A stretch of 64,000 nucleotides of DNA. Origin: Phoronis australis. Taxonomy: Eukaryota > Phoronida > Phoronidae. Position 1 is the first letter of the stretch, and every line of letters begins with the position of its first letter. The notes below the pieces were generated by a model. The model worked only from the letters and a program-made list of their open reading frames with translations, made no database searches and was not told the origin of the DNA. Made by a program: the position numbers and the translations under genes. This document shows, in pieces, positions 1 through 31,806 of this stretch. The stretch is from contig NMRA01000209.1 of the NCBI GenBank assembly GCA_002633005.1, positions 548,174 to 612,173 on the forward strand, written 5' to 3'.

Positions 1-269
1 CATAATGGTACAGGAAGGTGTCCAGTTTCAATAACACACCTATCACGCAGGTGCCAGTGGTGCATCAGCAAACGACAGGGACAGCATTTGGTGGAATCTT
101 CAATTAGGACTTTGATACACTTTTCAGAGAAACTTTAACAAGATTATTAAACTTAGGTAAAGGCGCACTAATTAATTTCATAGTTTTTTATATTAATGCA
201 GGGATGTCGACAGCACATTAAAATTATGTATACTGAATTGGAAATTATTTTTGGCACACAAACAGTCTG

Positions 270-19734
<19,465 letters not shown>

Positions 19735-19877
19735 CTTTAAAATGCGTTTCCGGTTCCGGTTAGAGGGCGCTGGTTGCAGAAATGCTTTTGGTTGTAGTGC
19801 ATGTCCGACCTTTGGCATTTTCGCCTTTAGAAGCAAAATTCTGCTTAAAAATGCCATGTAGCTAAATAAACGACACT
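19735..19877. promoter_or_regulatory. Bidirectional KRI1/PEX3 promoter
   Basis: The 143 bp between the two divergent start codons must hold the 5' UTRs and at least part of both core promoters. Two adjacent TTCCGG hexamers (19748-19753 and 19754-19759), CCGGAA on the KRI1 strand, match the ETS-family core common in TATA-less housekeeping promoters. No TATA box is evident. The KRI1 frame stays open upstream of its start to an ATG at 19857, so a longer N-terminus is formally possible but not family-like. Transcription starts cannot be placed from sequence. Confidence 0.6.
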
Positions 19878-22800
19878 ATGATACGTAGCGTGTGGAACTT
19901 TGTTAAGCGTCACCGACGTAAATTTTTGTTTACAGGAGCTGTGATTGGAGGTGAGTTGTTTTATGTGTTGGCTATTGTTGATGTCTGAGTTCCTGAGTTA
20001 CTCACCTGAGACTGACGCAGTGACCCTCTCTACTCTAGCTGGCCCCAGTAGAGACCGGAAGCTTTTCGGCGAATTATGGCTCACACTGATTAAAACATCA
20101 AAATCACATTGATGTACGTTTTGCGCTCAGAGGTACACCGGCCGTCGATGTCTTTCCAACTGGAACAGTCAAGGCATAATTCGCCAAAAAGCCATATTAA
20201 GAAATCCCTATAAGAAGCTTCACGGACTCTGCAAGCTAGAGATAGAGGTCACTGTGTGATCTAAATCATGGACTGACATGTTTACAGTGTAACCTAGTGC
20301 CATCTGTGCTGGCCCAGTTCAGACGCTACCGTCTATTCTTATTCATATATTCCTGATAAGTTTTGATTTTGTGTCCTTTGGACGCAACTTTTGTCCAGCA
20401 GACTTTGTAATTAAAGTGGCAACATATGAAACAGAAACCCTTAAATCTTTAAGTTCACTAGAATCTTGCATTTTTGGAAGATTGTTGCATTTTAAAAGAT
20501 GTGGCTGGGGAGCGCACTGCTGCAGTGTACTTGCACCTTTTTATTTTTTAATGTGCGCAGTCAAGGAATATCCTAACATAAAGTTTAACTTGTCTGAGGA
20601 CTGAGGTCTTGAGACTTGAAGTGTGACCTCAGGCTTTCATCTTCTATCATCATATTTGGTGCGCTGAATTTTGATGAACCATTATAGTCATTATACCTAG
20701 CCAGCCAGCAGAGTACTTACAAATAGCTGTATGAATACTGTGACCAAAATTCCGCTAGGAACCACTACGTCTTACGCTCCAATAGACCTCTAAAATTAAC
20801 ACCACCCAGGTAGTTCTGCTCATCACCTTGTCGTGAAACTTACCGAATTCGTACGGGTTACGGCCCATGCTCGGCTTACTGCCCATCCCCAAATATTTCA
20901 ATTTTTTTCATTTTAAGTGCCCATGCTCAGCTTTCTGCCCACCCACTGTTTTTTTAGATTCCCAATTTAAGCGCCCTGGGCAGTAACGCGGACGAGGACG
21001 GTATATCAACTTGTAGAGCTGGCGGGGGTATATGCAAAATCTGGGAGTCAGCCGACACTCAACTTGCCTATTGCAGCCGTTTAACTGAAAAACATTCTAA
21101 TAAACGTCTTTTTCTTGAATAACTCTCTGCCATTTGTAGTGCAAAGTCTGTTGTCGTTTTGAAAACAGTCCGCTTGTGACATGCTAATATGCCATTTCCT
21201 AATTTTTGCGACATCTCTCGGAAGATGATGGCAGCTTCTTAGCAGCAAAGTTTGTTCTGAAATTCAATGGTATTAAAGTACTAAAAACTTATTATGAATA
21301 GAAACCAGTTCCGATAACTTGTGACGTGAACACAACCCAGTGGTAGAAGAACAGGTGATTGAAGAATCAGTGAAAAAGAGACTAGCCAATAGGTGACGCT
21401 ATATTTCATGGCACCAAAGACCTTCTATGCATATGATTGTTCTGCAAATTTAGCAGTAGAATAACGGTAGAACGCCTATTTTTCCAGTAAATAATTTAAT
21501 TTACTCATTCCCAAGAAGAGTTTAGTTTTTAATGACAGTAATTTTGTGTCACATTTTAGTTGGCCAGTTTTTTACTCATATCGGCACAAAGCTGTGTATG
21601 CAGCTTTGCACCGAGGCTACTACAGATTGTGAATTACCCAAACCTTGCTTAAATTCTGAAATTTATTGCAATTTGCAGTAATATTGGCTCCTCGATTTAA
21701 AATTTATTGATTTGAGAATGAATAACTTAATAACAATGCAGTAAGAGTAACTGGTTACCAATTCAGGGACCCATGTATCCGGCTATTACCCAATTAGCAA
21801 TGAGTGTTGTATGCATCTTACAGGTGGGGTGGCGAGTTTTCCCTCAACCAAAATAATAATACCCTCAGAAGGCATGAAGCCACCTTTACCCTGGGATGAA
21901 TGAGGGCCCTGTCTTACCATTGAGCCTATTTGGGTATCACTTGGTATTATTGTCACTAGCACCGAGACCCAGTAGATAAATGTGATGTGATATATTTCGA
22001 CATCTGTCCGCTTCATTCCCCCTTTCATTTCAGGAATATGGGCTCTAACAAAGTATGCCAAAGGGAAATTGAAAGAACTGCAAGATTCAGAAGCCGCCGC
22101 GTGTTTAGAACATGCAAGGTATGGCATGACCCAAGTGAAGGTATTATCACTGCACAGAAGAAATTTTCTAAGCTGCCATGCATCCAGGATTTTGTCAGGG
22201 AAGGGGTGCTTGAGATGACATCATTGTAAAAGCGACCAATCAGGGGTCCCAGATCCTCTGGACATTCATATGGATCCCTGTGTACAAAATTATAAAATTA
22301 ACTAAGACTCTAGCAGTATAAGGCAGATAGAAATTGTGTCAAATACTATATTGATGAAGGTTATAACTTTTTTGTCTATGTATGAGTTGGGGGTGAAGAC
22401 ACATTTATATACGTACATGTTATATGAAATCATTGTCAAAAATTGGTGTTGAGAGTGGTTTGGGCTGTTTGTTCACACAGTGATGTAGTGAGGGGAGACG
22501 GCCTTTGTGAGAGAGACACGCTGTGAAACAGGATGTATAAACGACTGGTGGTGGTGAAGCTTGGTGATGATCATGGATTGGATTTGGGTGGGTGCAAATT
22601 AGGTTTTCTGCCCTGCTGGTGACAATATCTCTAGCTAGGAAACCAAGTTAGTGACCCATTAGTTTTATTTGAATTGATAACAGTCAGTATTCTTTTGTAA
22701 GTAAATTTTGTCGTGATCTATATTGTCCTATTTTTATATTTTTTAGGAGACAACACCATTTTGACAGCAATCAAAGAACATGCAACACCACAGGTTAGTA

Positions 22801-25800
22801 GGTGGCAAAAACGTGTTTGGTTTGAATTGACTTCCAATATCATGCATAATCAAAGGTAATAACCCATTTGCAAGGAACCTATATTTTGAGAACCATTTTT
22901 TGTCTTAACTTTGACTTTACTAACTTTTTGATATCAACAAAAAGCATTATCCTTTAGCAAAACCTCAACTCGCCTGACTGGTAAACTTCCCATTTTGCCA
23001 GAAGGGAATTGAGCTCATCAAAACAAAGAAATCTCATACAGTGTAAGTGGAAATACATATAAGTACTGGCCTGTACAAGAACTTTATCTGTGGCAATAGA
23101 CGAATTGTAGAGCCGGTGAAATGAGCAGATGTCTGCAGGAACACTGAGACCGCCTGAGCATCCTTATTGTTTGAGTCGATCAGAAAATTAGGAGTTTATA
23201 GTGTGCTCGGTAAGGAACAATTTACCCATCAGGCAAAATATCACGTGCATGGTCATTTCTTACCTACCGAAAAATCAGACGATCAGGATACATTGCATGT
23301 GCATGAGTGAACCAGCCCTTTCATTCATTTTTTTCGACAAACAATTCGGAATCCTGACTGTTTCTTCCTGTAGTGTTTTGAGCACATGCTCAGATGTGTG
23401 CGTTGCAATTTTTACCAGGTCGCCAAACACTCTGAGGTCCCCAAATATCCGAGGTCCCTTTGGCAACCTGAAGCTGGTAAGGCTTGATTTGGTGACCAGT
23501 AGGCAGAACATCTTCAGCAAATTAATCCAGCTAATAAGAATATAGGCTCCAATGAGTTCTGCTGAAGTCTGTGTATTTTATATTCAACATCTGATAGTAC
23601 TCGCAGCATGCAGTTGCATGAAGTTGACTAGTAAGTATTTTTTTCTTTGCAGTACTGTCGATGATACCCACTCTGAGGGAAACGCTGATGAAGGCCATTG
23701 ATACTGAGGTGCTGACTGAACAGCTGAAGCGTAGACCTGTCAATAAATTGGAAATATGGGAGGAGCTAAAAGTCCTTAGTAAGAATTTTATTACTTGCTG
23801 TTTAAATGGGACGAGTTTCAAGTTGTCTAGGATTTCCGTTAGGAGCTGAAAGTTCTCAGTTGGACTGTCTTGCTGTTATTTTCCTTCCATTTAGCATGCT
23901 GTAAGTTGAAAGAGCATAAAGCTCCCAGTCCAACTTTTCACAAGGTGTTGTTTAATATCGCTGTCTTCCAAACAAGGTGGTATCAGATTTTCAAAATTGA
24001 GCTGCTGTATTGCATATTACATAAATTGTATTAGAAGGTTAATTTCTCTGCAGCTTTTTGGCTGTCTAGTCAGAAGGCCTCAAAACAGAAGATGTAAGTT
24101 GGGACAAGAAATTGTACATTTTTAGGTTTTTTTTTTTGCACAACATCCTTTGATGTCAGCTTAATTTGCAACATAGTTGGCACAGCCAAGAGCCACTTAT
24201 GCTATTTTTCTAGCATTACACAGTCATGGTAGTTTGATATTCTTTTTCAAATACCCTCTTTGCAAATGAATTCAATGTTGTGGATTTAAAAGCTGGCACG
24301 TCTGCGGAAGGTGGACCCTACTATCGAACCCAAGGATAAAAAGCATTTCAAGTGTTGTTTCTGGGTTTGAGAGTAGGGTCCACTTGCTAGCAGAAGGTGG
24401 ACCTCGCCCTCGAACCCAGAAAAAAGCCATTGCAAGTGTTTTTAAACATACTAGCCATTAAAATGTTTGATGTTATTGTTTCTTTTCAGGTTTTATGCGG
24501 ACAACGTGTGCCATATACTTGAGTAGTATGCTAGTGGTGTTACTACGGGTACAGCTGAACATCATTGGAGGATACATGTATCTGGACAAAGCAGCAGGGA
24601 GGAATGGAATGGTCAGTAATGCACCGATCTCTTTATGATAGAACGCCTTCTACCCGCTGTAATGTACTGAGTGATGTATGACCAGCCTTGCGTTAATCAT
24701 GTGTCCATCTTTGCCTTGTTGGTCTTTTGTTGCCTCTGGCTGTGTCAATTACACTAGTCTTTTTGCTCTTACAAGTTAATGACATGTTATTAGGCCTTGG
24801 GACTGCTAATTCCATTGCTCTAACTGACCATCACTACCTGGTGGTCCCTAAGTTTGGGGCCCACACCTGGTCTAACTTCATCACGCCAGGTAATTAGCCA
24901 GAGTAATTTTGGGACCTGTTTTTTATCCTTGTTTTCATTGTATATTTTTCTAAGAGGTTTTGGCATTTGTCGGAGATCAAAATTTGACAGTAAAACAAGG
25001 GCAAGTGGAATCCATCTACAGACAGATTTCATCAGAGTAAGATGCTTTGTGTTTGTTTTTGTCATAAGCATTATGGACATGCAGTGAACAAGAGCAAAAA
25101 ACAATCCTGATGATTATCATTGGCAATATATTAGGTGGAAAAGCAGTCAGTGAATTAGGCAGAACAACAGAATCTCTGTTATGTACTAACTACACTAGTG
25201 AGATTTCACTGATCGTTTACTCAAAGTGAGTTTTCAAGGGGCTATTTTCTCAGTGTACATATGTCATTTGGCTAGTAGGTTTTCGTGTATATCTATCAAT
25301 TTGTAACCATAGGCAACATGTGTAACTAGTCTAGTGGTGTTCATTCTTTTAACTAACCTTCTAGCTCAAACTTTGGAGCTTTTTGTTGTGCACTCTCAAA
25401 AAATGTTAGCCTTGGTCTTTTGAGTGGAGAATTTTTTGATGAAGAGAAAATGACCCATAAATTAGAAAACAAAAAACAACAAAAATAATTTTTATTGTTG
25501 TTTTCCTTTCTTAAAATGAGAGTACATCAGTTCTGTTTTTGAAAACAAACAGGAAACCGGGGACTCTATTTCATGTTTATTTTATCATTATTCCTGGTCA
25601 CAGTTACACGGGAACATTTTATCTCTTATCAAAACCCTTAATATCAAATGGAACCTTTTTCTGCTTTGAAGGTCTCAATACATTTCAAATTGAGTGATGC
25701 CAGCAGTGCGCGACAAGCATTCGACAAATTGCCATTTCCCTGTCAGGACCGGTCGTTGTTTCTACTTGGACGGAGACTCCAGCTTTTTACTTATCTGTCA

Positions 25801-28800
25801 TGAACGGCAATTCTGGGACATTTATTCCTAAATTATTCTTGTCGTGTTCTGTCTTTTAATCTCAAACTGCTCTTTATCAGTCTGTAGACCACATGATTAA
25901 TCCAGATGTGCATTGGTCCCCAAAACTGTGAAATCCGTCTCCGTTGAAGTGCCGAGCACTAGAACTGGAATGACTGGGAAACATTGTCAGGATTTAAAGA
26001 AACTAGGACATATTTATCTCCAAATTAGCAGAGCTGCACAGTTGTATTGAACTTTTAAAATGCTCGTTGTGATGCAACTTCTCTGATATCAGTGCTGTTT
26101 TGTACTTCAAAGGTAATGTAAGTGAATCTGTTACAGACAGAAGAGCCAGCATTGGTTAACAGTCAGGTACAACAGGCTTACCTGGAGAATATACAATACC
26201 TGATGGGCCAGGGACTGACTCAGCTGATGACCTCTGTCCAAGAGGCTGTAAACCGCTGTGTTGCCAGGTGTGTAGTGTTGTTTTACAAGAGTAACAAATA
26301 TTTGATTGTCTCTTTAGTGGCGAGAGAGCACAAAGTGACTCTTCCTTGATGCAGTCTCAAGCTCAGGCGGACACGGGAGTTCGGTTTGAATTGACGATGA
26401 ACTCATTTTCCTGTGTCCATGGACATTTTGCGATGTCAGTCATTTTGTGTATTTAGTTGTTTGAACACTCCACTGCACATCAGCGGTCACTTGAATTATT
26501 GATGTAAGACTTTAAAAAGGATTTTCCATTGGTTAAAGCTGCGTTTCTCCCCATTGAGATGGATAAAAAATGAAAAACCTAGTAATAAAAGTCTTCTTTT
26601 CTCCTAAAATTTGTCTCACAATATTCTGTACCATGGTATGATTTTATTTCTATGACCAACAAGAACATTAAATCCACCGGCGACTCACAAAAACGCCTCA
26701 GACTTTATTGGGGTTGGCCATATCTAAAATTGTGAATTTGAAAAATGGTGCATGTATGCATTACCTGTTACTTGTTGTCTCAATGAAAATGGACTCTTGT
26801 CACGGAAAGTAATATAATGTGATTGATTTGATGCGAACTAAAAAAGAAAAATTTTCCAATTCGATTTTCGTTTTCAGCCAGTTGAACAGGGCTAAATTAT
26901 GCTTTAAATTTCCGTCCAAGTTTTATGCAAACTGTAGGTGGCACTGAAAACGTGTTGCTAAAGTAGACCTTCACCTTCTATGGCAATGGCAGCTTATTTC
27001 ACTATCATGACTTTTGCTTAATGGCTATATAATTACAACACCTTATAGACGTCCTTGTGAAATAGAGAAGATCAACGTGTGCTGTAATTTTTTAACATCT
27101 GTGACGGTTTTCTGTTCTGCTCTGTTCTAAATTGATTTGAATATAAATTATATCAACTTCTTGAAACTTGGTAGGATGTAGCCCTTTTATTTACCACTCG
27201 CTCTGAGTATATCACAGCAAGAAAAATGAAAATTTAAAAGACAAAGTAATGAGGGCTGTTCCAGTAAAATCTGTATGGGAGGGGGGGAAGGCACCTTTTT
27301 TTCGCACCCACCACCCATATTTTTCATTTATTTCTTCAGCCTACCACCCGTAATTTTTTATAAGTTTGAAATGCAACCACCCGTATTTTTTTTGTTCTTG
27401 TGGTTGACTGCACAGGCGCTTGAGTTTATCTGTTCCTCCATCATCACTAACGTCATTCATTACTAAGAAAACATGTTTCTTATATAATGGTTATTAGCCA
27501 TTGAGAAATTCGAGCACCTGTGGTTAAATGGTGTTATTTGCATGCGATGAGGAGATGGAGGGAGTGAAAAAGTCGGAGCTTTTTGCAAGTTGCATTTTTG
27601 TTTCAGTTTTTGATTCTGTGCGGATTGTTTATAAAATTTACTAAAAATACCCACCATCAAACATTTATGGCCCAATGAAACAACAACGACCTGTAAATTT
27701 TAATTTTTTTGAAGTACGACCACCAGCCATTTTGAATTTAAATCAAACGCAACCACCCATAAATTTTTATTTCAGTTGCCTTCCCCCCCTCCCACACAGA
27801 TTTTGCTGGAACAGCCCTGATCTATTTCAGTGTGTGAGTTGTATCTTTTGCAGGATATCCCTGAAACAAAACCTTTCTCTTTCCGAAATCGATGGGCTGC
27901 TGCGAGAAATCCGAGCTTATATCGAGAGTCCACAAAAGCCCAATGGTTTCTGTGACCAGTGTCCGTTGGGTAGATACATGCTACCTGTGGTCATTCAACC
28001 AAATGAGGTAAGCCTTCCTCTCTAGCTCTTTCAGTTAGTACAAGGATTCTAAACCCTGTTTTAATTTGTTAAAAACTGATGTTCCATAACTCTCTTCAAT
28101 CCTTACATTTTGGAGCAAGTTTTAACATCTACTTAGTACAAACCAGTCTTACTAATGAATGAGCAAGCAAGTCAATAATGCTTCGGCAAATTAAGCGATG
28201 GCTTTGGGGGATTCATCCCTGTTCTTTGCAAAAATAAGGCCTCCTAGGTCAAAACTCAATCAGAAAGAAACTGGACAGACTTCAACTGAACTGTGTCAAA
28301 CTATGATGAATTTCTTAGAATTATGTTACAGTTTAGTCAAACTTGTAATTGTGTGGTTAGAACAGAAAAAGGGACAGCTAATTATAAGATAGCCGTGTTA
28401 GTGCAGAGAATTTCCAGGCACTTTGGAGAAGACCTGATTTCTCTTAATATCAAAGTAACTATGTGGCGTACTAGCTAGAATTGTCTGCTTTATGATGTCT
28501 AATGTTTACAGTGAATTACTTGTGATTGATTCTAGGCCTGCGCTCTTAGCCATGTAGAGAGGATGAATATACAGTTACTACAGGAAACAAAGGATGTTAC
28601 AGAAACGTGAGCCAAAGCATTTCCCTTTTTCCTTTATTTTTACACGAAAGCTCAGCTTTATGTTTATCACAAACTGCAGTTTTTGTGACATTTTTGTGAG
28701 TAAGCGACTACATGCTCTCTTGTTGCTCAGGCCAGCCAAATAGCACAGCCCATGCAGTTATGACAGAGCTTGTCACTTATGAATGTGGCTTATGGGCTTG

Positions 28801-31671
28801 TAAACTTTTTTGTAATGACTAACCAATTGTGCTTCAACTCACGAAACGCACCAAAAAGCATGACTTACAGACTCGTATCCACTTACAAACATGCCTCAGG
28901 GACTGCAAGCAAAAGTCCAACACCTGCAAATGAGACCTCTGGGCACTTCGCTGCTCATCCATGTTGTTGTTCATAGATGTGAGTCTGTGAACCGTGCTTT
29001 CCAAGTGCGTAAGCTGAGTTCTGTGTGTACGACCATGAGTTTGTGAGTCATTAGACTGAGTTGACGGGTCACCTGTGCGTGAGCCATGTTGCTCGGTTAG
29101 CCTGACGTTTAACAATGACTATGGCTGAGTGATATATAGTAATGCCTGATCAAACTCCACTTTACTTTGTGATATTGTCATGTCAGTGGCACACACTGGT
29201 GATGAACCTACTCAGTTGTCTATTGTTCTAGCCATCTTTACTCTTTCAATGTCTAGCGCGACTTTCAGCGAGTTACCCAGTCGCTTCCAGACTAACTTGC
29301 CAATTGACAAGTTGGGTACATGTGCACTTTTGACCTAGTTAATCCTTACATCCTTTGGAGACAACAGTTTCGCAACATTAACAAATGACAAGGCAACAGT
29401 TAAACCAAAACCCACATGAAAGTCAAATTTTCACATTTTTTCCTGTTTTCTTACAAAATTTCTGTTCATGGCTTATATTCACATTACAGTTATCGCAATG
29501 ATCATTGAGGTTTATTGTACTCACCATTGTTTGAAATAAAATGTTCAAAAGGAATTTCGATACTCTTGAACAGTGCTCAATACAAGACAGTGTAAAAAAA
29601 ATTAAAATTTATCAGACAAAAACAGGCAAAGGCATTTAAGTTGCCTTGCCTTCAACATCAACTTTAGGCAGGTATGTGTTACAGTGATATCCTTGTTTTA
29701 GGGAAGATTTCCAGTTTGTTCTGAGGTGCAGTCTTGATCGGGGCTTCAGTCGATTGATGGACAGAATTGCTGAATTCTACAGGCCAGACCTAAACAGTCA
29801 GGGAGCTAAATTTGTAAAGTTAGTATGGTTATATGGCTGACAAAGTCGCATGAGCATTCTGTTTTACAGTTGTCTTGTTCACTCTGTTGTTGCCGCTGCC
29901 TGTATGAGCTGATGATTTCACAGACGGGAGACAGGCTCACAGTTGTTGACCAATGATTTAACTAGACAAGTGTCCTTGGAGACGGAATGTTTACACGCCA
30001 GGTAGCATAGGCTGTTGTTAGATTTCGGCATGGATGGTCCAATGGCTGTCAGATATTAACGAGGATGCCATCTAGGGTTTGATTAAATATTTTTAAATGA
30101 TGGTCATCACTTGTGGCAATATGCAGCAGGTTACCCAAACCTGATGGGAGCATCGTCAAACCCGTTGAAGCGACAGGTTAAAACTGGTCATGGAGACCAC
30201 TGCTTTCATGATCAGGTCACTTAATTCATGGCGGATTGGTAAATAGTAAAAAATTAAAAGTATAAGGGTTTTCTAGTTTTGAAAAATGTGATTATGCTTT
30301 TAATTACATTGATGCAGTTTAATTGTGGACATTTGGCTAAATATGCAGACTTGTAAATATTGTCCTACAACCTTACCTTAAAATTGTTATTTTCAAATTA
30401 TAAACCTATCTTTTTAAGAACTGGTGTCAATAAATTTTATACTGGCCCTCACTACGTTTATCATGATTTTACTCTTTACAGCCCGCATGATGTCCAAATG
30501 CCACTGGCAAAATTAGTTCCCATAGTGAATGGCCTGATCCACACGGTGTGTGCTGATGCGCCCAATGTCTTCATACAGGTGAGTTGACGAGACAAAACAC
30601 TACACACTTACAGAAAACTAAATTCTTTAGTGCTTAGTTAAATCCTGCTTATTTTTTCCTAGTATGTGAAGGCAGTCTATCCAAAACAAGTTTAAGATAA
30701 AATTGATTTCTTGCAGCATCTTGTGGAACGGTAATTGAACTCGGTTCAAAACCACATTTACTCAAGACTTAACTTGAAAATTGACCAATTTAATGACACA
30801 CTTCCAGCAGCACTCGTCAGTTTTTGATTTAAGTCTCAAGAACGTTTCCGTGGTTTTGGGACCAGATAGTTTAAGCTAGCCTCAAATCTGTTAGCTTTTA
30901 GGTTGTGAGACTTGACAAAGTTATTCTTCAACTTTTTATTATATAGAGCAAGGCCCAGTTGCATAAAAGTTATACGTTGCATAGCAACAGTGACGTCGTA
31001 TTATTACGCGCCACGTTATTGTTGAACAATGCACCTGACGTCATGCAATAATCAAACTTGTCCAGTAGATAATTTTGAAGTTTTATGCAACCCATCGCAG
31101 GTTAAGCAATGTACATTATATAAACTCAGCATTAAGGTATGATTGTTATTCGCAAATCCAAGTTTTTTTTGGACGGGTCTAATTACTGATGTGCTCTTTA
31201 GTAGCAAGTGTTCGCCTGCTCCTAAATATCTAATGTGAAATTTCCTATTTGTGTTCAAGTTTAGCTGAGTGCGCCTGATGTTAATTTTGGGCCAAGTTTA
31301 ACTACTGTCACAGTGGCATTCTCTAGTCACTCTGTGGCAATTTAGGTTTCCTTTGCTCATGGTAATGTATGTTTATGAAAGTTGGCAAAGAAATCTCTAT
31401 CAAGGAGATTACAGCACTGACCTGTTTCAGACAGATTTGACTAATGGCCTTTTTAGTTGCCATTTGCAGTGCTGTCGTGGGTACATGTGAACACATTGCA
31501 TTGCTCTTGTTAATTTTATAATTTAAACGTAACCTTGCTGGATCATCTGAAAAACTCTGTTACAATCTCATTTTTTTGTAACCACAGGATTTGCTACTGA
31601 TGAGTGAAGTCAAAGACTTTGCTGCGAATATTTATGAAGCCTTCAGCCAATCACCAGAGAAGGGTGATTAG
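19878..31671 (+). CDS. PEX3: Peroxisomal biogenesis factor 3 (11 coding exons, complete)
   Basis: PEX3 anchors in the peroxisomal membrane and docks PEX19 carrying newly made membrane proteins. Exons: 19878-19950, 22034-22118, 22747-22793, 23653-23778, 24490-24611, 26137-26267, 27854-28007, 28536-28606, 29702-29818, 30482-30578, 31588-31671. They sum to 1107 nt, 368 residues (human 373), with GT-AG boundaries and consistent phases throughout. The N-terminus [15 protein letters not shown] is the basic peroxisomal targeting stretch, followed by a membrane segment (about residues 16-33). The central LEIWEELK places Trp at residue 104, the position used for PEX19 binding in human PEX3. A second hydrophobic stretch ([18 protein letters not shown]) follows. 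Near the C-terminus [17 protein letters not shown] and [11 protein letters not shown] are family signatures. The exon 9 donor is AAA/GTTAGT; the alternative six bases earlier would place a stop in exon 10. A likely poly(A) signal lies at 31801. Confidence 0.97.
20013..20262. mobile_element. Foldback MITE in PEX3 intron 1
   Basis: The left arm CAGTGACCCTCTCTACTCTAG pattern and GGCGAATTATGGCT reappear in reverse as GGCATAATTCGCC and CTAGAGATAGAGGTCACTG at the right end. About 80-bp imperfect arms enclose a 90-bp centre with no coding potential. Confidence 0.55.
24306..24440. repeat. Hairpin plus direct repeat in PEX3 intron 4
   Basis: GTGGACCCTACT (left arm) pairs with AGTAGGGTCCAC (right arm) within 24308-24388. 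A second direct copy of the left arm, AGAAGGTGGACCTCGCCCTC, follows at about 24391-24440 along with the same downstream sequence. It looks like a foldback element or a small rearrangement. Confidence 0.55.
27253..27817. mobile_element. 565-bp MITE with long TIRs in PEX3 intron 6
   Basis: Left end GGGCTGTTCCAGTAAAATCT, then a G-run and AAGGCA; the right end is its near-exact reverse complement (about 42 bp with two or three mismatches). TGA flanks both ends (27250-27252 and 27818-27820). GGG-type ends with a 3-bp target duplication resemble PIF/Harbinger MITEs. The element ends only 36 bp before PEX3 exon 7, so it sits at that exon's branch-point region. Confidence 0.75.
30950..31100. mobile_element. 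Possible small MITE in PEX3 intron 10
   Basis: GGCCCAGTTGCATAAAA at the left and GTTTTATGCAACCCATC at the right form imperfect terminal inverted repeats about 150 bp apart. No coding potential. Confidence 0.4.
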
Positions 31672-31800
31672 GTTAGTCAGGACCAGTTCTTGCTAGTGTC
31701 ACCAAATCAGAATCTGTTCTCATTACCCAGTCAAAAGAGGGTATATGTTCAAGTATTGCCAACTTTGAACTGAAATATATTGCTTTTGCTGTTCTATGGA

Positions 31801-31806
31801 AATAAA
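31801..31806 (+). terminator. Probable PEX3 poly(A) signal
   Basis: AATAAA lies 130 nt downstream of the PEX3 stop codon and is the first canonical signal after it. It is inferred from position only; later signals could also be used. Confidence 0.5.

Noticed and set aside
19735-19857. Upstream in-frame ATGs extending KRI1 by up to 41 residues
   Set aside because: KRI1 proteins begin close to the conserved NKDYADKYNKW region; the extension would occupy the promoter and is not family-like.
25680-26000. Weak inverted similarity (ACGGAGAC-type arms) in PEX3 intron 5
   Set aside because: Arms too short and imperfect to call an element.
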